Positions 23,719 through 33,137 of a stretch of DNA of 49,369 bases are shown here, one piece after another (position 1 is the stretch's first letter; each line of letters begins with the position of its first letter). This DNA comes from an uncultured Lachnospiraceae bacterium (lineage in GTDB: Bacteria; Bacillota; Clostridia; Lachnospirales; Lachnospiraceae). The position numbers and the translations under genes are program-made. The stretch spans positions 1-49,369 of the forward strand of contig CANQMR010000025.1 in the NCBI GenBank assembly GCA_947625015.1, given 5' to 3'. Below the pieces are notes generated by a model that was not told the origin of the DNA, did no database searches, and saw nothing but the letters and a program-made list of their open reading frames with translations.

Positions 23719-24306
23719 TTATGATACTAGATATTGATAGAAAAAAATTAAAATATTTTTTTGAAATTTTATTTCCCAGACAAGAGAGAAGAAAATCAAT
23801 AAAAATATGACAATAAATTTAACAAAACTTTGAAAAAAATTAATATTGGGATAGTATTTATATTTTCCCTCCTGTTTTTCACCATACCATTTTCCGAAAA
23901 AATACATTGCCAGAAGATAAAAAAGATAATGTGGGAAAAAACAGGCCAGACAATAACCCATTCCCTTTATGCCATACTGAACTAACAGGCTACAGGCAGT
24001 AACACCATAATATACGCCAAAAATCATGCAGTATATGCCTGTGACAATTCCACAGGAAGCAAACATCGCTCCCAAAACAAAAAGGAACAACTGCTGACTG
24101 CGCCTTTTTAAAATGCAGACGGCAATCTGATTGACAGAAAGGTTCTTAACCACATCTGTTGAATATATATCCAGGCTATGCCGAAAATAACCCGCATGAT
24201 AAAACAACACGTCTCCCAGATAAACCAGGCAGCCAATAATCATACCGGCAACCGCAAATCCACAAGTCAGATAATACATTTTTTCACCATGTCGTTCTTC
24301 TTTCAT
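23719..24306 (-). CDS. spoIIM: Stage II sporulation protein M-like membrane protein
   Basis: A 195-residue protein with five or six membrane helices. The arrangement, with a central GIVTGIYCMIFGVYYGVTACSL region and FFPHYLFYLLAMYFFGKWYG (PH followed by an aromatic helix), fits SpoIIM, a member of the DMP engulfment complex in the forespore-mother cell septum. The xerD neighbourhood is also where SpoIIM lies in many Firmicutes. The ATG at 24306 is chosen because GGGAGGG lies four nt upstream. The C-terminus is AT-rich and carries Lys/Phe-rich residues. Family assignment is from pattern and context, not a search. Confidence 0.75.
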   Translation of the reverse strand: MKEERHGEKMYYLTCGFAVAGMIIGCLVYLGDVLFYHAGYFRHSLDIYSTDVVKNLSVNQIAVCILKRRSQQLFLFVLGAMFASCGIVTGIYCMIFGVYYGVTACSLLVQYGIKGMGYCLACFFPHYLFYLLAMYFFGKWYGEKQEGKYKYYPNINFFQSFVKFIVIFLLIFFSLVWEIKFQKNILIFFYQYLVS

Positions 24307-24381
24307 GTCGCCCTCCCGCCTAACCATACGGTACTACCTAATATATGTATGAAGCAATCGGAAAACTATGACAAGAAAAGC

Positions 24382-24413
24382 AAAAAAATCCGGAACCACA
24401 AAGGGTTCCGGAT
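24382..24413 (-). terminator. Rho-independent terminator of rny
   Basis: Minus strand: 10-bp perfect stem ATCCGGAACC/GGTTCCGGAT with a 6-nt loop and a T-run. It lies 29 bp after the rny stop. Confidence 0.85.
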
Positions 24414-24441
24414 TGTATTCGTATCAACACAGGTATAATGC

Positions 24442-25992
24442 TTACTTTGCATAGTCTATCACGCGGGACTCGCGGATCAGATTAACCTTAATCTGTCCCG
24501 GATATTCCAGCTCGCTTTCAATCTGCTGGGAAATATCCCTTGCAAGAAGCACCATATCAGAATCACTAATCTGCTCAGGAACTACCATAATACGAATCTC
24601 TCTACCTGCCTGAATAGCAAAAGTTTTATCAACACCTTTGAAACTGTTGGCGATATCTTCTAACTGTTTCAATCTGGTGGTATATGTCTCCAATGTTTCT
24701 CGCCTTGCACCTGGACGGGCGGCAGATATTGCATCTGCTGCCTGTACAATACAGGCGATCAAAGATTCCGGTTCTACATCTCCATGATGCGCTTCCACTG
24801 CGTTAATCACCAGCGGGGACTCTTTGTACTTTCTACACAAGTCCACACCAATCTGAATATGAGAACCTTCCATCTCATGATCCACAGACTTACCAATATC
24901 ATGTAAAAGACCGGCTCGCTTAGCCATGCGAACATCCACACCAATCTCAGCCGCCAATAAACCACTTAACTGGGCAACTTCCATTGAGTGTTTCAATGCG
25001 TTCTGTCCGTAGCTTGTCCTGAATTTCATCTTACCAAGCAGACGAACCAATTCGGGATGGATTCCCTGCACACCGACTTCAAGGGTGGCATTTTCTCCTT
25101 CCTCACGCATAGTCTGTTCCACTTCTTTCTGGGCTTTCTCTACCATCTCTTCAATTCTTGCAGGATGGATTCTTCCATCTACAATTAATTTCTCAAGGGC
25201 AATTCTTGCCACTTCTCTTCTTACCGGATCAAAGCTGGAAAGAATAACTGCTTCCGGTGTATCGTCAATAATCAATTCCACACCGGTCATGGTCTCTAAG
25301 GTCCGGATATTCCTTCCCTCACGTCCAATGATTCTTCCCTTCATCTCATCATTCGGTAATTGTACCAAAGAAATCGTAGTCTCGGCAACATGGTCAACGG
25401 CGCACTTTTGAATCGCTGTCACCACATATTCCTTTGCCTTCTTACCTGCCTCTTCTTTTGCTCTGGTCTCTAATTCCTTAACCAGAACTGCGGTTTCATG
25501 CTTTACTTCATCTTCAACAGTCTTTAACAAATAATCTTTTGCTTGTTCAGAGGTTAATCCAGAGATTCTCTCCAGTTCCTGTAGTCTCTTTGCTTCCAGC
25601 GTCTCTACATTTGCTTTCTGCTTCTCTAAGGCCTGTTCTCTGGATGCAAGGTTTGCTTCCTTTTTCTCGATCGTTTCCGTCTTACGGTCCAAATTCTCTT
25701 CACGAGAAAGAATACGCTTTTCCATTCTCTGAACCTCATTACGACGATCCCTAATCTCTTTATCAAGATCATTCTTCGTCTTAATGGATTCTTCCTTTGC
25801 TTCCAGGAGAATTTCCTTCTTCTTGGCCTCAGCACTCTTTACGGCTTCATCTATAATCTCTCTCGCTCTGTCCTCTGCATCTGCATTCCTTTTCTCCACT
25901 ACATTCTTACGATATGTAATGGTCAGGAAACAAGTCAGAATCACAGCTACGATTAAAATAATAGCAAAAACAATAAGATTGCCTATTTCCAC
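24442..25992 (-). CDS. rny: Ribonuclease Y
   Basis: A 516-residue membrane-anchored endoribonuclease that starts mRNA decay. In order: N-terminal helix ([19 protein letters not shown]), long coiled coil (about residues 30-190), KH domain with [15 protein letters not shown] (near 222), and HD domain with the metal-binding pair in [12 protein letters not shown] (near 364). It ends [15 protein letters not shown], as the family does. The start codon is GTG at 25992, with AAGGAGG nine nt upstream. It has its own promoter and terminator, so it is probably a single-gene transcript between recX and spoIIM. Confidence 0.97.
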   Translation of the reverse strand: MEIGNLIVFAIILIVAVILTCFLTITYRKNVVEKRNADAEDRAREIIDEAVKSAEAKKKEILLEAKEESIKTKNDLDKEIRDRRNEVQRMEKRILSREENLDRKTETIEKKEANLASREQALEKQKANVETLEAKRLQELERISGLTSEQAKDYLLKTVEDEVKHETAVLVKELETRAKEEAGKKAKEYVVTAIQKCAVDHVAETTISLVQLPNDEMKGRIIGREGRNIRTLETMTGVELIIDDTPEAVILSSFDPVRREVARIALEKLIVDGRIHPARIEEMVEKAQKEVEQTMREEGENATLEVGVQGIHPELVRLLGKMKFRTSYGQNALKHSMEVAQLSGLLAAEIGVDVRMAKRAGLLHDIGKSVDHEMEGSHIQIGVDLCRKYKESPLVINAVEAHHGDVEPESLIACIVQAADAISAARPGARRETLETYTTRLKQLEDIANSFKGVDKTFAIQAGREIRIMVVPEQISDSDMVLLARDISQQIESELEYPGQIKVNLIRESRVIDYAK

Positions 25993-26014
25993 AGGAGCAC
26001 CTCCTTATTCAGTT

Positions 26015-26069
26015 ATAATGCACTTAACATAAATGCAACAGTTAGATTGTATCTTTTTTTGTGCATTAT
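26015..26069 (-). promoter_or_regulatory. 9-bp inverted repeat around the rny start region
   Basis: ATAATGCAC (26015-26023) and GTGCATTAT (26061-26069) are perfect inverted copies separated by 37 bp. One arm touches the -35 box; the other is in the leader. This could be a paired operator. Confidence 0.35.
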
Positions 26070-26074
26070 GTCAA
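26046..26074 (-). promoter_or_regulatory. rny promoter
   Basis: Minus strand: TTGACA (26069-26074), 17 bp, TACAAT (26046-26051), about 54 bp before the GTG start. Confidence 0.75.
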
Positions 26075-26092
26075 GTAAATCTGTGGAAATTA

Positions 26093-26704
26093 TTAAACCT
26101 GTATATTTTGCTCCCCGTTAAAAACCGCTTCTACTGCCGCGTAATCAAAACCTTTGCTATAAAAATACCGGTATACCTTCTGTCTTATTACAGGATTTTG
26201 TAAATCTTTACCCCGGGTATATTTTCTAAACTGTCGGAGCAGGCTTGCCTGCTCCGAAAACTCATGTTTTTCAAAAAAATCACGAACCATTTCCCTGTCA
26301 GCGCCTTTGCGCATTAACTCATATTCTATCTGCCTTCTGCTCTTCTTATCTTTATAGGATTCGACGTACATACGGATGTATTCCCCGTCATCTAAATAAT
26401 GATAATCTTCCAAAAATTGTATGGTTGCCAGAATAACCTCATCCGTATAGTCACTGTTTCTGAGCCGGTCACGCATCATCGCCACTGTCATAGGTCTTCG
26501 TTCCAACATATACAGCGCTCTTTCCCTTGCCCTTTTCATCAGGACTTCTTTCTGAATTATCGATATGTGTTCATCCGATAACTCCCTGCCGGCCTCAATC
26601 CCGTATTTCTTCAGTTCTTTTCCATAAAGTGCAAAGAGAAAGGTATGCTCGCCATATACCCGGTATTTGTCGCCTCTGCCCTTTTCCAGGTTTGTGATTA
26701 ACAT
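26093..26704 (-). CDS. recX: Regulatory protein RecX
   Basis: A 203-residue RecX-family protein that binds RecA filaments and limits their activity. The repeats of three-helix modules are visible: ARERALYMLERRPMTVAMMR, then FLEDYHYLDDGEYIRMYV, then YELMRKGADREMVRDFFEK. It starts 2 nt after the recA stop, with a ribosome site inside the end of recA, so it is co-translated with recA. Length is within the family range. Confidence 0.93.
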   Translation of the reverse strand: MLITNLEKGRGDKYRVYGEHTFLFALYGKELKKYGIEAGRELSDEHISIIQKEVLMKRARERALYMLERRPMTVAMMRDRLRNSDYTDEVILATIQFLEDYHYLDDGEYIRMYVESYKDKKSRRQIEYELMRKGADREMVRDFFEKHEFSEQASLLRQFRKYTRGKDLQNPVIRQKVYRYFYSKGFDYAAVEAVFNGEQNIQV

Positions 26705-26706
26705 GA

Positions 26707-27756
26707 TTACTCTTCCTCATTATGCGCAACAGCCGATAAGGAGGAAACTTCGTCTTCTTCCTTAACTAATCCGGCATGGATTCTTACTTTCTGCTCCACT
26801 TCACCGGCAATGTCCGGATGTTCTTCTAAGAATATCTTGGCATTCTCCCTGCCCTGTCCAATCTTCTCCCCCTGATAAGAAAACCAGGCACCGGATTTAA
26901 CCACAATATTATCCTTTACCGCCAGATCCAGAATGTCTCCCATTTTGGAAATCCCTTTACCAAACATAATATCAAATTCTGCTTCTTTAAAAGGAGGCGC
27001 CACTTTATTCTTAACTACCTTTACCCTGGTGCGGTTGCCAATTACTTCTCCGTTCTGTTTGAGCGTCTCGATTCGCCGTACATCCAAACGGACAGAGGAA
27101 TAAAATTTAAGCGCGCGTCCGCCGGTAGTCGTTTCCGGGTTGCCGAACATCACACCCACCTTTTCACGAAGCTGATTAATAAAAATAACTACGCAATTTG
27201 ACTTGCTAATCACTGCGGTCAGCTTCCTTAACGCCTGAGACATTAATCTTGCCTGTAGTCCTACATGCGCATCTCCCATCTCGCCGTCAATCTCGGCCTT
27301 AGGCACTAAAGCGGCTACGGAATCCACAATAATTACATCTACTGCGCCTGACCGGACCATGGTCTCGGTAATCTCTAATGCCTGTTCTCCATTATCCGGC
27401 TGGGATATGTACAAGTTGTTAATATCTACACCAATATTGCCGGCATACACCGGATCTAAAGCATGTTCTGCGTCAATAAATCCTGCTATTCCGCCATTCT
27501 TCTGTACTTCCGCCACCACATGTAATGCTACCGTAGTCTTACCGCTGGATTCCGGTCCGTATATCTCAATGATTCTTCCTTTGGGTACGCCGCCTATTCC
27601 CAGTGCCAGATCAAGACTCAAAGAACCGGTCGGGATTGCCTCTACGTTCATATTGGCTGCACTGTCCCCAAGTTTCATCACTGTTCCTTTGCCAAACTGC
27701 TTCTCAATATTTGCAAGCGCTGCATCTAATGCTTTTAATTTCTCTTCATTTGCCAT
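26707..27756 (-). CDS. recA: Recombinase RecA
   Basis: A 349-residue RecA, the strand-exchange protein and coactivator of LexA cleavage. Walker [10 protein letters not shown] near residue 66, Walker B region [16 protein letters not shown], loop segment [17 protein letters not shown] and [22 protein letters not shown] are all intact. The ATG at 27756 is preferred over 27777, because GGAGG lies nine nt upstream and family members start [14 protein letters not shown]-like. A LexA-type site sits in the promoter region. The tail is acidic (EEDEVSSL, ending HNEEE), as usual. Confidence 0.98.
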   Translation of the reverse strand: MANEEKLKALDAALANIEKQFGKGTVMKLGDSAANMNVEAIPTGSLSLDLALGIGGVPKGRIIEIYGPESSGKTTVALHVVAEVQKNGGIAGFIDAEHALDPVYAGNIGVDINNLYISQPDNGEQALEITETMVRSGAVDVIIVDSVAALVPKAEIDGEMGDAHVGLQARLMSQALRKLTAVISKSNCVVIFINQLREKVGVMFGNPETTTGGRALKFYSSVRLDVRRIETLKQNGEVIGNRTRVKVVKNKVAPPFKEAEFDIMFGKGISKMGDILDLAVKDNIVVKSGAWFSYQGEKIGQGRENAKIFLEEHPDIAGEVEQKVRIHAGLVKEEDEVSSLSAVAHNEEE

Positions 27757-27771
27757 TATCATAACCTCCAT

Positions 27772-27784
27772 GAACATTTGTTCG
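27772..27784 (-). promoter_or_regulatory. LexA (SOS) box of recA
   Basis: CGAACAAATGTTC on the minus strand fits the Gram-positive LexA consensus CGAAC-N4-GTTCG except for its last base. It lies just downstream of the -10 box. Confidence 0.85.
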
Positions 27785-27792
27785 TTTTTCTA

Positions 27793-27821
27793 ATAATAAT
27801 ATATTTCCTGTTACTTGTCAA
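27793..27821 (-). promoter_or_regulatory. recA promoter
   Basis: Minus strand: TTGACA (27816-27821), 17 bp, TATTAT (27793-27798), with the LexA box covering the early transcribed region. Confidence 0.75.
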
Positions 27822-27827
27822 TAATAA

Positions 27828-27845
27828 ATCGAATGTATTTTCGAT
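27828..27845 (-). promoter_or_regulatory. Second, degenerate LexA-like palindrome
   Basis: ATCGAAAATACATTCGAT on the minus strand: 6-bp perfect arms. It keeps the CGAA-N6-TTCG frame of a LexA box but lacks the inner C and G. It lies just upstream of the recA -35 box. The rest of the 306-bp gap to tmcAL (to 28063) is AT-rich and shows no gene. Confidence 0.4.
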
Positions 27846-28063
27846 TGCGGGACCTCCTTGCCTGTATTATACAACCCGTCCCGGACAAACCATTGCATAT
27901 TTATAAAATTATGGAAAAAAAGAGACAACTAAGATAAAATGATATAATAAATGTATCATGTTCTTTACGAATTGTAAACAATATTATAAAATTATTGTAA
28001 TTATTATTAATTGAGCTACTCATCAACTGCTGAAATACATAACAGGCAATCAGGAGAAAGACA

Positions 28064-29278
28064 ATGAAACAAATCGGCGTAATTGCAGAATATAATCCAT
28101 TTCACAATGGCCACCAATATCAGATTAACAGCATAAAAGCACAATTTCCGGACCGGAAAATTATTGTTGTGATGAGCGGGGATTATGTCCAGCGGGGGGA
28201 ACCGGCAATTTTTCACAAATATTTACGGGCAAAATGCGCTTTAACGTGTGGAGCGGACATTATCTTTGAACTCCCCGCCCCTTTTGCCTATGCCAGCGCA
28301 GAATACTTTGCTACCGCTGCCCTTTCCGCCCTTTATGAAACCGGTCAGGTCGATACCTTATGCTGTGGAGCAGAGGATAACGAACCTGCCGTTTTTTCGG
28401 AAATAGCAGATCTTCTGCTTGACGAACCTGAATCTTACCGCATTGTCCTGAAAAAACAACTTAAAGACGGCCTTTCTTATCCCAAAGCCAGAAGCAAGGC
28501 ACTTGCCGCCTGTCTTTGCGACAACCAAATAATAGAATTATTAAATCATCCCAACAATATTCTGGCCATAGAATATATTAAGGCAGTAAAGAAATACAAA
28601 TTTCCCATTGACATCTGTATCATCAAACGCCAGGGCGCCGGGTATTATGATGGGAACCCAGACAAACCGATGTGTTCTGCATTTGCCATAAGAAAAATGC
28701 TGGCGAAAGGAAATACGGATCTTCATTCAGTCATTCCGGAAAAGGCAGTCAGGCAATTAGAAAATTCCCCTCATGCAAAACCATTATTCTGGGAGGATTT
28801 TTATCCTTTTTTACAATATGCCATCTGGGACAATTCATCTTATGCGCATTATTTTGAGATGTCAGCGTCTCTTTCCAACCGGCTAAAACATTTTGATTTA
28901 CTTCCAGCAGACCTGGCACAACTGAACACAGCGCTTTCCGGCAGACATATTACCAACACCCGCTTAAACCGGACTTTACTCAATCTGCTTCTAAAGGAAC
29001 CGTCAATATCCGATTCCGGCCAAGCCCGCTTTATTCCCTATCTGCGGCTTTTAGGGTTTAAGGAATCTGCCGGTTTCCTGCTTAAGGAAATGAAAAATAC
29101 CTGTCGGCTTCCTATAATCAATAAAGTTGCAGACGCAGAATATCTTTTGTCTGAAGCGGGCAGGGAAAGATTTCAAAAAGACATTCAAAATAACCGCCTT
29201 TACCGGCAGGTTTTTTACAACAAATACGGTATCCCGCTTCCCACCGAATATGAGCAGACTGTCATAATTGAAAAATAA
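28064..29278 (+). CDS. tmcAL: tRNA(Met) cytidine acetate ligase TmcAL
   Basis: A 404-residue nucleotidyltransferase-fold enzyme (YlbM type) that uses acetate and ATP to form N4-acetylcytidine at the wobble base of elongator tRNA-Met. The HIGH-like motif is in IAEYNPFHNGHQYQI near residues 7-21; VVMSGDYVQRGEPAIF near 35 and the RGAGYYDG-like QGAGYYDGNP segment near 188 are also typical. AGGAGAAAG precedes the ATG. It precedes ylbJ by 39 nt; in Bacillus the same two genes lie close together, which supports both calls. Confidence 0.95.
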   Translation: MKQIGVIAEYNPFHNGHQYQINSIKAQFPDRKIIVVMSGDYVQRGEPAIFHKYLRAKCALTCGADIIFELPAPFAYASAEYFATAALSALYETGQVDTLCCGAEDNEPAVFSEIADLLLDEPESYRIVLKKQLKDGLSYPKARSKALAACLCDNQIIELLNHPNNILAIEYIKAVKKYKFPIDICIIKRQGAGYYDGNPDKPMCSAFAIRKMLAKGNTDLHSVIPEKAVRQLENSPHAKPLFWEDFYPFLQYAIWDNSSYAHYFEMSASLSNRLKHFDLLPADLAQLNTALSGRHITNTRLNRTLLNLLLKEPSISDSGQARFIPYLRLLGFKESAGFLLKEMKNTCRLPIINKVADAEYLLSEAGRERFQKDIQNNRLYRQVFYNKYGIPLPTEYEQTVIIEK

Positions 29279-29317
29279 TTCCATAAAATACAATAAAGTC
29301 GTTTCCGGTGAAAATGC

Positions 29318-30196
29318 ATGAAACAGTTTGTCCTCATCATCAGCCTTTTATTTACGCTTCTCATTTTTCATAATGAAACGGTTACCGGTACGCAAAGCGG
29401 CCTTCTTCTCTGGTATCAGGTTTTAATTCCCTCGCTGCTGCCCTTTATCTTAGTTACCAATGCCTTGTCGGAAACTAACGCCTATCAGGCTGCCGCCGCC
29501 CGCTTTCAAAAATTATGCCCCGGCCGCATTTATGAAATCATGGCCATTTTTTTAGGAAATTTATGCGGTTATCCCATTGGCGGAAAAATAATAAACGATT
29601 TTGTCAACAACCGGTATATCACTGTAGACACAGCTAATCGGATTCTGTCTCTTTCCAGTCAGGCCAGCCCTATGTTTTTAATTGGATATGTCCATATGCA
29701 TATAATCAAAAGACAGCTTCCGCTGCCAATATTTCTTATCAGTATATATCTGCCTACATTTATCTTATCTCTTATTCAAAAGAAATCCAAACAGGAGATC
29801 AATATAAAAAACAATTCTTCTCCCCATTCTCTGTGCATTACCGACACCTTTTTACACGCAGTACAGACCATGGTTATGATTGGCATGTATGTCATTATTT
29901 TTTCCATTCTTCTGTCTATCCTGCTCCCGGTATGCAAAAATACCCTGTCCAGCTTTATTTTATCCTTTCTGGAAATAACGACAGGGTTAAAACTTATGTG
30001 CGCTCTTCCACTGCCTTCCGATTTAAAACTTTCCTGCCTCTGCGCGCTCTCCGCTTTCGGAGGCTTATGCAGTATGTTTCAAATCCGGGGAGTCCTCACC
30101 TTTCCAGGAGCCGGCATAAAAAAATACCTGCTGGATAAACTTTTGCTTTCCGCAGGCACTTTTTTTATTATATGGTTATATTGCCGTCTTTGTTAG
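29318..30196 (+). CDS. ylbJ: YlbJ family sporulation membrane protein
   Basis: A 292-residue integral membrane protein with about eight helices, of the nucleoside-recognition/YlbJ family needed for spore cortex formation in Bacillus. Conserved parts are LLLWYQVLIPSLLPFILVTN near residue 28, FLGNLCGYPIGGKIINDF near 79 and ILSLSSQASPMFLIGYV near 105. Length is shorter than B. subtilis YlbJ (about 400 residues, from memory), so a terminal region may be missing. The ribosome site is weak. Its stop codon abuts the stop of the convergent coiled-coil gene with no base between them. Confidence 0.8.
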   Translation: MKQFVLIISLLFTLLIFHNETVTGTQSGLLLWYQVLIPSLLPFILVTNALSETNAYQAAAARFQKLCPGRIYEIMAIFLGNLCGYPIGGKIINDFVNNRYITVDTANRILSLSSQASPMFLIGYVHMHIIKRQLPLPIFLISIYLPTFILSLIQKKSKQEINIKNNSSPHSLCITDTFLHAVQTMVMIGMYVIIFSILLSILLPVCKNTLSSFILSFLEITTGLKLMCALPLPSDLKLSCLCALSAFGGLCSMFQIRGVLTFPGAGIKKYLLDKLLLSAGTFFIIWLYCRLC

Positions 30197-31534
30197 TCAG
30201 ACTTTATCTTCCATGGAAAAATCGTCAATAACGCCTAACGATTTGGCAGGGGCGCTTATAACAGATTCTTTTCCCTCTCCGGCCGCCTTTGTATCCTCGA
30301 GCGCTTCTGCGGTTTCTTCAACCATACTTCTTCCTACTCTCGGTCCCCGCTTTATCCTGCCCTCTTGTGGCGGCACCTCTCTTGCCTGTTCTCCGTTGGC
30401 TTTATATACCGTCTTATCTACTTTAACAGCAGCAGCGGCCTCTAAAGTCTTCGCCACCGTCTCCTGGGCGGTCTGTGGCGTGTGTAATACCGGATTTCTC
30501 TTTCTTACCACCTTTTTCATTACCTTTCTTGGCTCCTGGGTACTTCCTGTGGCCGCATTGTGCGGTTCCTTACCCTTCAACTCCTCTTCCGTCGCTGTCA
30601 TTTCCTTTTCAACGCGCTTAGCGTCTACTGATTGAAGGGGTGCCTTCTGTGCGGACTGCACTGACTTTTGAGCAGATGTCTGCTTAGCCACGTCCTTCTT
30701 CGTCACAGCTTTTGCATCCGTTCCGCTGGTATCAGCGGAATCTGTATTCGTAATGAAATCAGGAATATTCACCTGCGGCGCAGCATTTTCCTTCTTTACC
30801 GCCTTTTCTTTTTCCTCTTTCTCCTTTATGGCAACTGCCTGTTTTACCCGCTGGGCCACCGTAGAGCGGACCTTAGGCTGTTCCGCCTTTACTTCCGTCC
30901 GGGCTTCCGCCTTTTTCGCTGCGGTACGCATCTGTGGCGCTTTCGTCACGCTGTTCGGATTGCCGGTAAAATCGACAATCTGGTTCTGTATCTCATTCAG
31001 GTTTGCATCTGCAATCATAAAATCATTATTCAAGGCCGTAATCAGATTTTCATAATTGGCCTGCTCCGCCTCTAAAGTCGCCTGCACATAGCTGCGGATT
31101 CCCATCATCATGTCGTTTGTGTACTGCATGGAACCTAACCGCAGTTCATTCGCCTCCGCAGACGCCTGTGCTAATATATCGTTGGCCTGCACTCTTGCCA
31201 TCTCCACCGTCTCATAGGCTTTCTGGTTTGCAAGGGCCATAACCTCCGTCTCTGAAACCATCTGCTCGGCCTTGGCGGTAGCCTCCGCAAGAATACCGTC
31301 GGCCGCCTTTCTGGCATCCATTAAAATGGCATCCTTATTCCGCATAATCTTCTTGCAGCGGTCAATCTCTGCCGGAATCTTTACCTTCAGGTCTCCAAAA
31401 AGCTCATCAAATTCATCTCTTGGAACAACCACTTTGTTTGAGGACAGTGCCGTCGTCTTGCAGCTATTTAAAAAATCCTCAATCTCATTCATCACATCTT
31501 CAATACTTCTCCTTGCCACGTTCATTTCCTCCAT
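30197..31534 (-). CDS. Coiled-coil protein (DivIVA/ATPase-E-like), downstream of coaD
   Basis: A 445-residue cytoplasmic protein, almost all helical. An N-terminal region (1-60) is followed by a long coiled coil (about 60-190: ILAEATAKAEQMVSETEVMA, AYETVEMARVQANDILAQAS). Then comes a low-complexity Lys/Ala/Glu/Thr-rich half with no clear fold. Such genes directly after coaD are common in Lachnospiraceae and are often labelled ATPase or V-type ATPase subunit E-like, but no nucleotide-binding motif is visible. A DivIVA-like scaffold role is a guess. The gene is 21 nt behind coaD. Confidence 0.75.
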   Translation of the reverse strand: MEEMNVARRSIEDVMNEIEDFLNSCKTTALSSNKVVVPRDEFDELFGDLKVKIPAEIDRCKKIMRNKDAILMDARKAADGILAEATAKAEQMVSETEVMALANQKAYETVEMARVQANDILAQASAEANELRLGSMQYTNDMMMGIRSYVQATLEAEQANYENLITALNNDFMIADANLNEIQNQIVDFTGNPNSVTKAPQMRTAAKKAEARTEVKAEQPKVRSTVAQRVKQAVAIKEKEEKEKAVKKENAAPQVNIPDFITNTDSADTSGTDAKAVTKKDVAKQTSAQKSVQSAQKAPLQSVDAKRVEKEMTATEEELKGKEPHNAATGSTQEPRKVMKKVVRKRNPVLHTPQTAQETVAKTLEAAAAVKVDKTVYKANGEQAREVPPQEGRIKRGPRVGRSMVEETAEALEDTKAAGEGKESVISAPAKSLGVIDDFSMEDKV

Positions 31535-31555
31535 TTCTTAATCCTTTGATTCGCT

Positions 31556-32035
31556 TTATGAAAAATGTTTTCTGAGTTTCTCCTCTACAAATCCGGGTAC
31601 AAAATCCGTAACATCTGTACCATACCGGGCATACTCCTTAACAATGCTGGAGCTTAGATAGGCATACTCGATACTGGTGGTCAAAAACACCGTATCAATA
31701 CTGTCCCCGCTTACCTTCCGGTTGCTCTGGGCAATCTGTAACTCATAGTCAAAATCCGTTATCGCCCGAAGCCCTCTTATAATGACGGAAATATCATTCT
31801 TCGCCATATAGTCCACCAGCAGGCCCTCAAAACTGATTACCTTCACATTATCAAATTCCCCGACTGCCTCTCTCAACATTTCCTGCCGTTCCTGCGCAGA
31901 AAATAATGGATTCTTCGCGCTGTTATTCAGCACGCCCACAATCACCTCATCAAACATCTCGGCGGAACGCTTGATGATATCTAAATGTCCATATGTAACC
32001 GGGTCAAAGCTTCCCGGATAGATTGCTCTGCTCAC
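31556..32035 (-). CDS. coaD: Phosphopantetheine adenylyltransferase
   Basis: A 159-residue enzyme for the penultimate step of coenzyme A synthesis. The nucleotidyltransferase motif TYGHLDII (family T/HxGH) is at residues 14-21, after [19 protein letters not shown] and [18 protein letters not shown] are further landmarks. The start codon is GTG at 32035, overlapping the rsmD stop in GTGA, so the two are coupled. Length is normal. Confidence 0.97.
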   Translation of the reverse strand: MSRAIYPGSFDPVTYGHLDIIKRSAEMFDEVIVGVLNNSAKNPLFSAQERQEMLREAVGEFDNVKVISFEGLLVDYMAKNDISVIIRGLRAITDFDYELQIAQSNRKVSGDSIDTVFLTTSIEYAYLSSSIVKEYARYGTDVTDFVPGFVEEKLRKHFS

Positions 32036-32604
32036 TGTCTACTCCCCGTCTGTTCCTCTTTCTCTAAAAAAATGTGTTTGTTGGTCTTGTAAATCTTCTC
32101 CTTCAGTATACGAAACCCGCTCGTCTCCTCCGGAGACAAAATGGTCTCTAAATCGGCCTCGATAATCACTAACGCCTTGTCCGATAACACCCGGTAAAAG
32201 CTTTCACTCCTAAGCACGTCCTTTTCAAGTCCTTTTCCATAGGGCGGATCCATAAACGCCACCTGAAAGGGTTCTCCACCCTGCATACGTGACAACGCTG
32301 TCAATGCAGTACAGTTGAATACCTCTGCCCGGTCCGCAAGACGGGTAAAATCCAGATTCTCCCGGATAATCTCCGCCGCCTGCCGGTTACTGTCCACAAA
32401 ACAGGCCCTCTTTGCGCCCCGGCTTAACGCTTCAATCCCGATACCGCCGCTGCCGCTGAACAGATCCAAAAAGGAAACTCCATACACTTCATCCTGTATC
32501 ATATTAAACAACGTCTCCTTAATACGGTCTGTAGTAGGCCGGGTTTCCATGCCCTTCGGCGTCTTAAGCTGTAATCGTCTCGCCGTTCCTGCAATGACTC
32601 TCAT
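32032..32604 (-). CDS. rsmD: 16S rRNA (guanine(966)-N(2))-methyltransferase RsmD
   Basis: A 190-residue methyltransferase of 16S rRNA G966. It starts [20 protein letters not shown]; the SAM site [19 protein letters not shown] is near residue 45 and the catalytic motif MDPPYGKGL near 118. The ATG at 32604 is used, because AGGGG lies six nt upstream and the family begins there; an upstream start would add 19 unrelated residues. It precedes coaD, the standard arrangement. Confidence 0.96.
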   Translation of the reverse strand: MRVIAGTARRLQLKTPKGMETRPTTDRIKETLFNMIQDEVYGVSFLDLFSGSGGIGIEALSRGAKRACFVDSNRQAAEIIRENLDFTRLADRAEVFNCTALTALSRMQGGEPFQVAFMDPPYGKGLEKDVLRSESFYRVLSDKALVIIEADLETILSPEETSGFRILKEKIYKTNKHIFLEKEEQTGSRQ

Positions 32605-32620
32605 ACAATACCCCTTCTCT

Positions 32621-32648
32621 ATTTTATTAAAATCCCCCGATTTGTCAA
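32621..32648 (-). promoter_or_regulatory. rsmD promoter
   Basis: Minus strand: TTGACA (32643-32648), 16 bp, TAAAAT (32621-32626). Its -35 box is only 6 bp from the edge of the foldback repeat. Confidence 0.7.
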
Positions 32649-32654
32649 TAGGTA

Positions 32655-33130
32655 GCTGCATTTCTTTCTATTATCCGTAAATTTTATATTTTTGAAACCG
32701 CCCCGGGATAATCCTTTCCCATTTTCCCGCACTGCCATCGGTTTTAAGAAATCCTGCTGCCGAGCCCTCCTGCATATTAGATTGCACGCGCTTACGAAGA
32801 ACTCGCGCCGGGAAGGGGTGGCTGGGAAACATTTGCAGCCCCTTTGAAAACGCCGGTACTTGCGAAGGCCCCATTATAAATCTGTTATTCGGTATACAAT
32901 TAACAGGGCCTTCGCTTATGTACCGCTGCGTTTTCAACAGAGCGCAAGCGTGGCTGCAAAATGTTTGCCCAGCACCCCAAACCCGGCGCTCAGACACTTC
33001 TTCGCGCGTGCAATATGCAGGAGAACCCGGCAGCGGATTTCTAAAAAACCGCGTGTCGGGAAAATCGGGAAAAGGATTACCCGGGGCGGTAATTCACTCA
33101 TATTCCTGCGGATAATAGAAAGAAAGCAGC
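32655..33130. repeat. Giant foldback (inverted-repeat) element, copy 2
   Basis: A 476-bp long imperfect palindrome between the cellulase stop and the rsmD promoter. The ends pair: 32655-32677 with 33109-33130, perfect except one extra base, including 17 bp at 32661-32677/33109-33125. Inner stem: GCGAAGGCCC (32862-32871) with GGGCCTTCGC (32906-32915), loop 34 nt. The arms are nearly the same as copy 1 (I count about nine substitutions over roughly 345 nt), but the loop and the outer ends differ. It is in the same orientation as copy 1 relative to its neighbours. It occupies almost the whole gap between the two genes, and no separate gene is seen there. Confidence 0.9.
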
Positions 33131-33137
33131 CCTCGTT

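Noticed and set aside
32671-32997. The matching frame inside foldback copy 2
   Set aside because: Same reasons; it also overlaps the left-arm end of the palindrome.
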